Positions 4,282-5,769 of a stretch of DNA of 5,769 bases are shown here, piece by piece; within the stretch, counting starts at the first letter, position 1; each line of letters begins with the position of its first letter. Origin of the DNA: DASUVJ01 sp036378995 (GTDB lineage: Bacteria; Patescibacteriota; Saccharimonadia; Saccharimonadales; Saccharimonadaceae); NCBI GenBank assembly GCA_036378995.1, contig DASUVJ010000037.1, positions 1-5,769 of the forward strand. The letters run 5' to 3'. A program made the translations under genes and the position numbers. The notes under the pieces are model-generated. The model was not told where the DNA came from. It worked only from the letters and a program-made list of their open reading frames with translations, and made no database searches.

Positions 4282-4623
4282 ATGAAAGATTTAGCCCCTG
4301 ACATTTACCGACAGCGACTCGTCATTGAGGGGTATCCTGAAAAAGTCATCACGGAAGATGAGATCAAAAAATATCTTGCAGAACTTTCTCGCCGCATTAA
4401 CATGGTGCAGCTAATCCATCCTGTTACTCACCGAAGTGATCTTTACGGATGGGCAGGATGGATCCACTGGGAAACATCCGGCGCGCATTTTTACGCGTGG
4501 GAACAGCCACGGCTTTTCTTTAGTGTCGATATCTACACGTGTAAAGAATTTACTCCTGAAGACGCCGTTGCCTTTACGAAGGATTACTTTAAGGCAAGTG
4601 AAATCGAGTTTAGGAATTTTTAA
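4282..4623 (+). CDS. S-adenosylmethionine decarboxylase (SpeD)-like protein with altered active site (113 aa)
   Basis: The core YGWAGWIHWETSGAHFYAW (55-73) aligns without gaps, from memory, to the bacterial SpeD segment YGVSGVVVISESHLTIHTW. VDIYTC (82-87) matches the VDLFTC block. SpeD is a small pyruvoyl enzyme that cleaves itself at Glu-Ser, makes decarboxylated SAM for spermidine synthesis, and uses Ser63, His68 and Cys83 (Thermotoga numbering). Here the pyruvoyl-forming Ser (S66) and the Cys (C87, one-residue insertion before it) are kept. The residue before Ser is Thr (T65), the following His is Gly (G67), and the processing His is Tyr (Y71). The protein may therefore process differently, act on another substrate (SpeD homologues evolved into pyruvoyl arginine/ornithine decarboxylases are known), or be non-catalytic. 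Its TAA abuts the ATG of the next gene, implying translational coupling. Confidence 0.7.
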   Translation: MKDLAPDIYRQRLVIEGYPEKVITEDEIKKYLAELSRRINMVQLIHPVTHRSDLYGWAGWIHWETSGAHFYAWEQPRLFFSVDIYTCKEFTPEDAVAFTKDYFKASEIEFRNF

Positions 4624-5421
4624 ATGACGGTAATTGACGTAGAACGAGAGGCGACAAGCCCGGAAAACGGCTACGGAATCACCAGGGAGCAAGCGGCAAA
4701 GCTTGCGCGAGACCTACTAGAAGAGCGGCCTCCCGAGGGAGGGGACCGGTTCGTATGCTACAAGATCGACGGGAACGACCGCTTCGCTGATATTGGCCGC
4801 CAGGTGGAATGCGAGGTATTTAACGAGGCATTTGGTAACGACCCAGAAGAAATGCGCGAAGAATATGGGCCATACGAGGATCAGAGTACCTTCTTTATAT
4901 CCATTGACCGCGAGACAGGCGTTCCTACGGGCGTGCTGCGAATTATCCGTAACGGCGAAGGTGGCTTTAAATCACTGAACGATCTAGAGGGTATTCTGCC
5001 GGACTTCTCTCAAGAGGAAGCCTCTCGGTTTCACGGAATTGATAACCCTGATGAATGTTGGGATATCGGAACGGTTGCAGTGCCGCCAGAGTTTCGAGCT
5101 AAACAGGGCGGTGTGAGCTTGCAACTTTACCGTGGTATGTACGTCGCGTCCCAGCAGGAAGGCATCAAGCACTTTGTGTCGGTGATTGACGAAAGGCCGT
5201 TTGAGAAAATGACAAAATTCCTCGGGTTTCCTTTTGAGGTTATTCACGGCGGTCGTCCGTTTAGCTACCTTGGATCTGAAAAGAGCCTCCCGGTATATGG
5301 TGACGCGCCCGAGTTTGAAAAAGCTGTCCGTCGAAAAGAGCGTACGTTCAGAGGCTTTTTGGCGCGCAAAGCATTGGCTCAACTTGGCCGTGGTACAAAA
5401 GACGGTTCGCTGCAGTTCTAA
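4624..5421 (+). CDS. GNAT-fold protein resembling LuxI/FeeM-type acyl synthases (265 aa)
   Basis: The middle of the protein follows the layout of acyl-homoserine-lactone and N-acyl-amino-acid synthases. A helix with CEVFNEAF (63-70) is followed by an acidic loop (YGPYEDQ, 81-87). Next come strands FFISIDRETGVPTGVLRII (90-108, with R106 at the position of the conserved Arg of the LuxI GxxRL strand) and WDIGTVAVPPEFR (146-158, resembling WExxRxxV). A helix (LQLYRGMYVASQQEGI) and strand HFVSVIDERPFEKMTKFLGF (183-202) complete a GNAT-like core. A basic C-terminal extension (about 231-256) is extra. LuxI uses SAM plus acyl-ACP; FeeM uses an amino acid. Which acceptor applies here is unknown, and assignment beyond the GNAT/acyl-synthase fold is inference. 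AGGA lies 9 nt before the ATG, inside the preceding gene. Confidence 0.55.
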   Translation: MTVIDVEREATSPENGYGITREQAAKLARDLLEERPPEGGDRFVCYKIDGNDRFADIGRQVECEVFNEAFGNDPEEMREEYGPYEDQSTFFISIDRETGVPTGVLRIIRNGEGGFKSLNDLEGILPDFSQEEASRFHGIDNPDECWDIGTVAVPPEFRAKQGGVSLQLYRGMYVASQQEGIKHFVSVIDERPFEKMTKFLGFPFEVIHGGRPFSYLGSEKSLPVYGDAPEFEKAVRRKERTFRGFLARKALAQLGRGTKDGSLQF

Positions 5422-5450
5422 ATATGCTATGAATCGCATACCGCTTACGC

Positions 5451-5456
5451 TAGAAT
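5451..5456 (+). promoter_or_regulatory. -10 element giving a leaderless kinase mRNA
   Basis: TAGAAT lies exactly 6 nt before the GTG at 5463, so the predicted transcription start coincides with the start codon. There is no Shine-Dalgarno and no clear -35 or TGn extension, so this is weaker than the other leaderless cases. Confidence 0.4.
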
Positions 5457-5462
5457 AGTGGT

Positions 5463-5769
5463 GTGGATCTTCTTATCTTAATTCTGACATGTGCTGTCAA
5501 TCTTATTCTTGGCCTTTTAGTGCTGATGCGCGATCCGCGGAAGTCCTATAGCCAGCTGTTTATGATAATCACTGTGCTAACGAGTACATGGATTGTCACT
5601 AACTATATTACAAACCATGCAATTCATGACTTGGGACTTGCGGGCATCGCTAATAATCTTGCGTTTGCCAGTGGTTACGCCGTTGTTCTCTCGGCGCTGA
5701 TGTTCAGCTACGTGTTCCCGGTGCGACGAAAAATCGCATCGTTTGAAAAGTGGTTTCTTATTTTGTCGT
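5463..5769 (+). CDS. N-terminal 7TM-type sensor region, probable histidine kinase (3' partial)
   Basis: GTG 5463 opens a frame that stays open to the window edge (102 codons); an in-frame TAG at 5451-5453 excludes an earlier start. The protein begins with a helix (DLLILILTCAVNLILGLLVL) and the turn MRDPRKSYSQLF. Three further hydrophobic helices follow: about 33-48 (MIITVLTSTWIVTNYI), about 60-83 (GIANNLAFASGYAVVLSALMFSYV), and one beginning near EKWFLILS. The LxLGLxVLxRxPRxxxxxxF pattern resembles the N-terminal 7TM sensor region of bacterial histidine kinases (HisKA_7TM type). The kinase core itself would lie beyond the window and is not seen. It starts 41 nt after the acyl-synthase-like gene. 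With the receiver at 3823-4194 it could form a two-component pair. Confidence 0.6.
   Translation, partial: MDLLILILTCAVNLILGLLVLMRDPRKSYSQLFMIITVLTSTWIVTNYITNHAIHDLGLAGIANNLAFASGYAVVLSALMFSYVFPVRRKIASFEKWFLILS

Noticed and set aside
4271..4285. Four-codon ORF (MEKL) overlapping the start of the SpeD-like gene by ATGA
   Set aside because: It looks like the upstream ORFs of eukaryotic SAM decarboxylase mRNAs, but here the ATG falls within the Shine-Dalgarno region of the real gene and it has no ribosome binding site of its own; coincidence is likelier.
1..5769. CRISPR array, tRNA, rRNA, transposase or integrase
   Set aside because: No regularly spaced repeats, cloverleaf-like stretches, rRNA-conserved segments or recombinase motifs were seen on either strand.

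Overview
The window looks like part of a compact bacterial chromosome of moderate GC, most likely from the Candidate Phyla Radiation and probably a Saccharibacteria-type (TM7) lineage. That assignment is inference. It rests on the mix of short orphan membrane proteins, a free-standing class II aminoacyl-tRNA-synthetase-like protein, a divergent FolD, a DUF5684-type protein, and start codons sitting 6-7 nt after extended -10 promoters (leaderless mRNAs). The standard genetic code fits every gene.

Positions 1-378 hold the C-terminal end of an unrecognised membrane protein and a small lysine-rich glycine-zipper membrane protein. Positions 379-895 are a sharply GC-rich islet with one minus-strand membrane protein gene (GTG start, strong Shine-Dalgarno, about 89% GC at third codon positions). 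An AT-rich, near-consensus promoter drives it. The composition suggests actinobacterial-type DNA acquired by transfer. Positions 972-1826 (minus) encode the synthetase-like protein, preceded by a structured leader with a UUCG-capped terminator hairpin. A leaderless DUF1801 (YdhG-like) gene follows on the plus strand. It is separated by a bidirectional terminator from a convergent DUF5684 membrane protein gene, which is in turn divergent from leaderless folD.

The most interesting part is 3823-5769. A single-domain CheY-like response regulator (minus) is divergent from a gene for a short S-adenosylmethionine-decarboxylase (SpeD)-like protein with altered active-site residues. That gene is abutted (TAA-ATG) by one for a GNAT-fold protein resembling LuxI/FeeM-type acyl synthases. 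Next comes a leaderless gene starting a multi-TM protein that resembles the 7TM sensor of histidine kinases, cut by the window edge. A perfect tandem 9-bp repeat lies over the divergent regulator/SpeD promoters. Together these look like a possible small-molecule signal synthesis and sensing locus. The enzyme chemistry and the link between the parts are inference.
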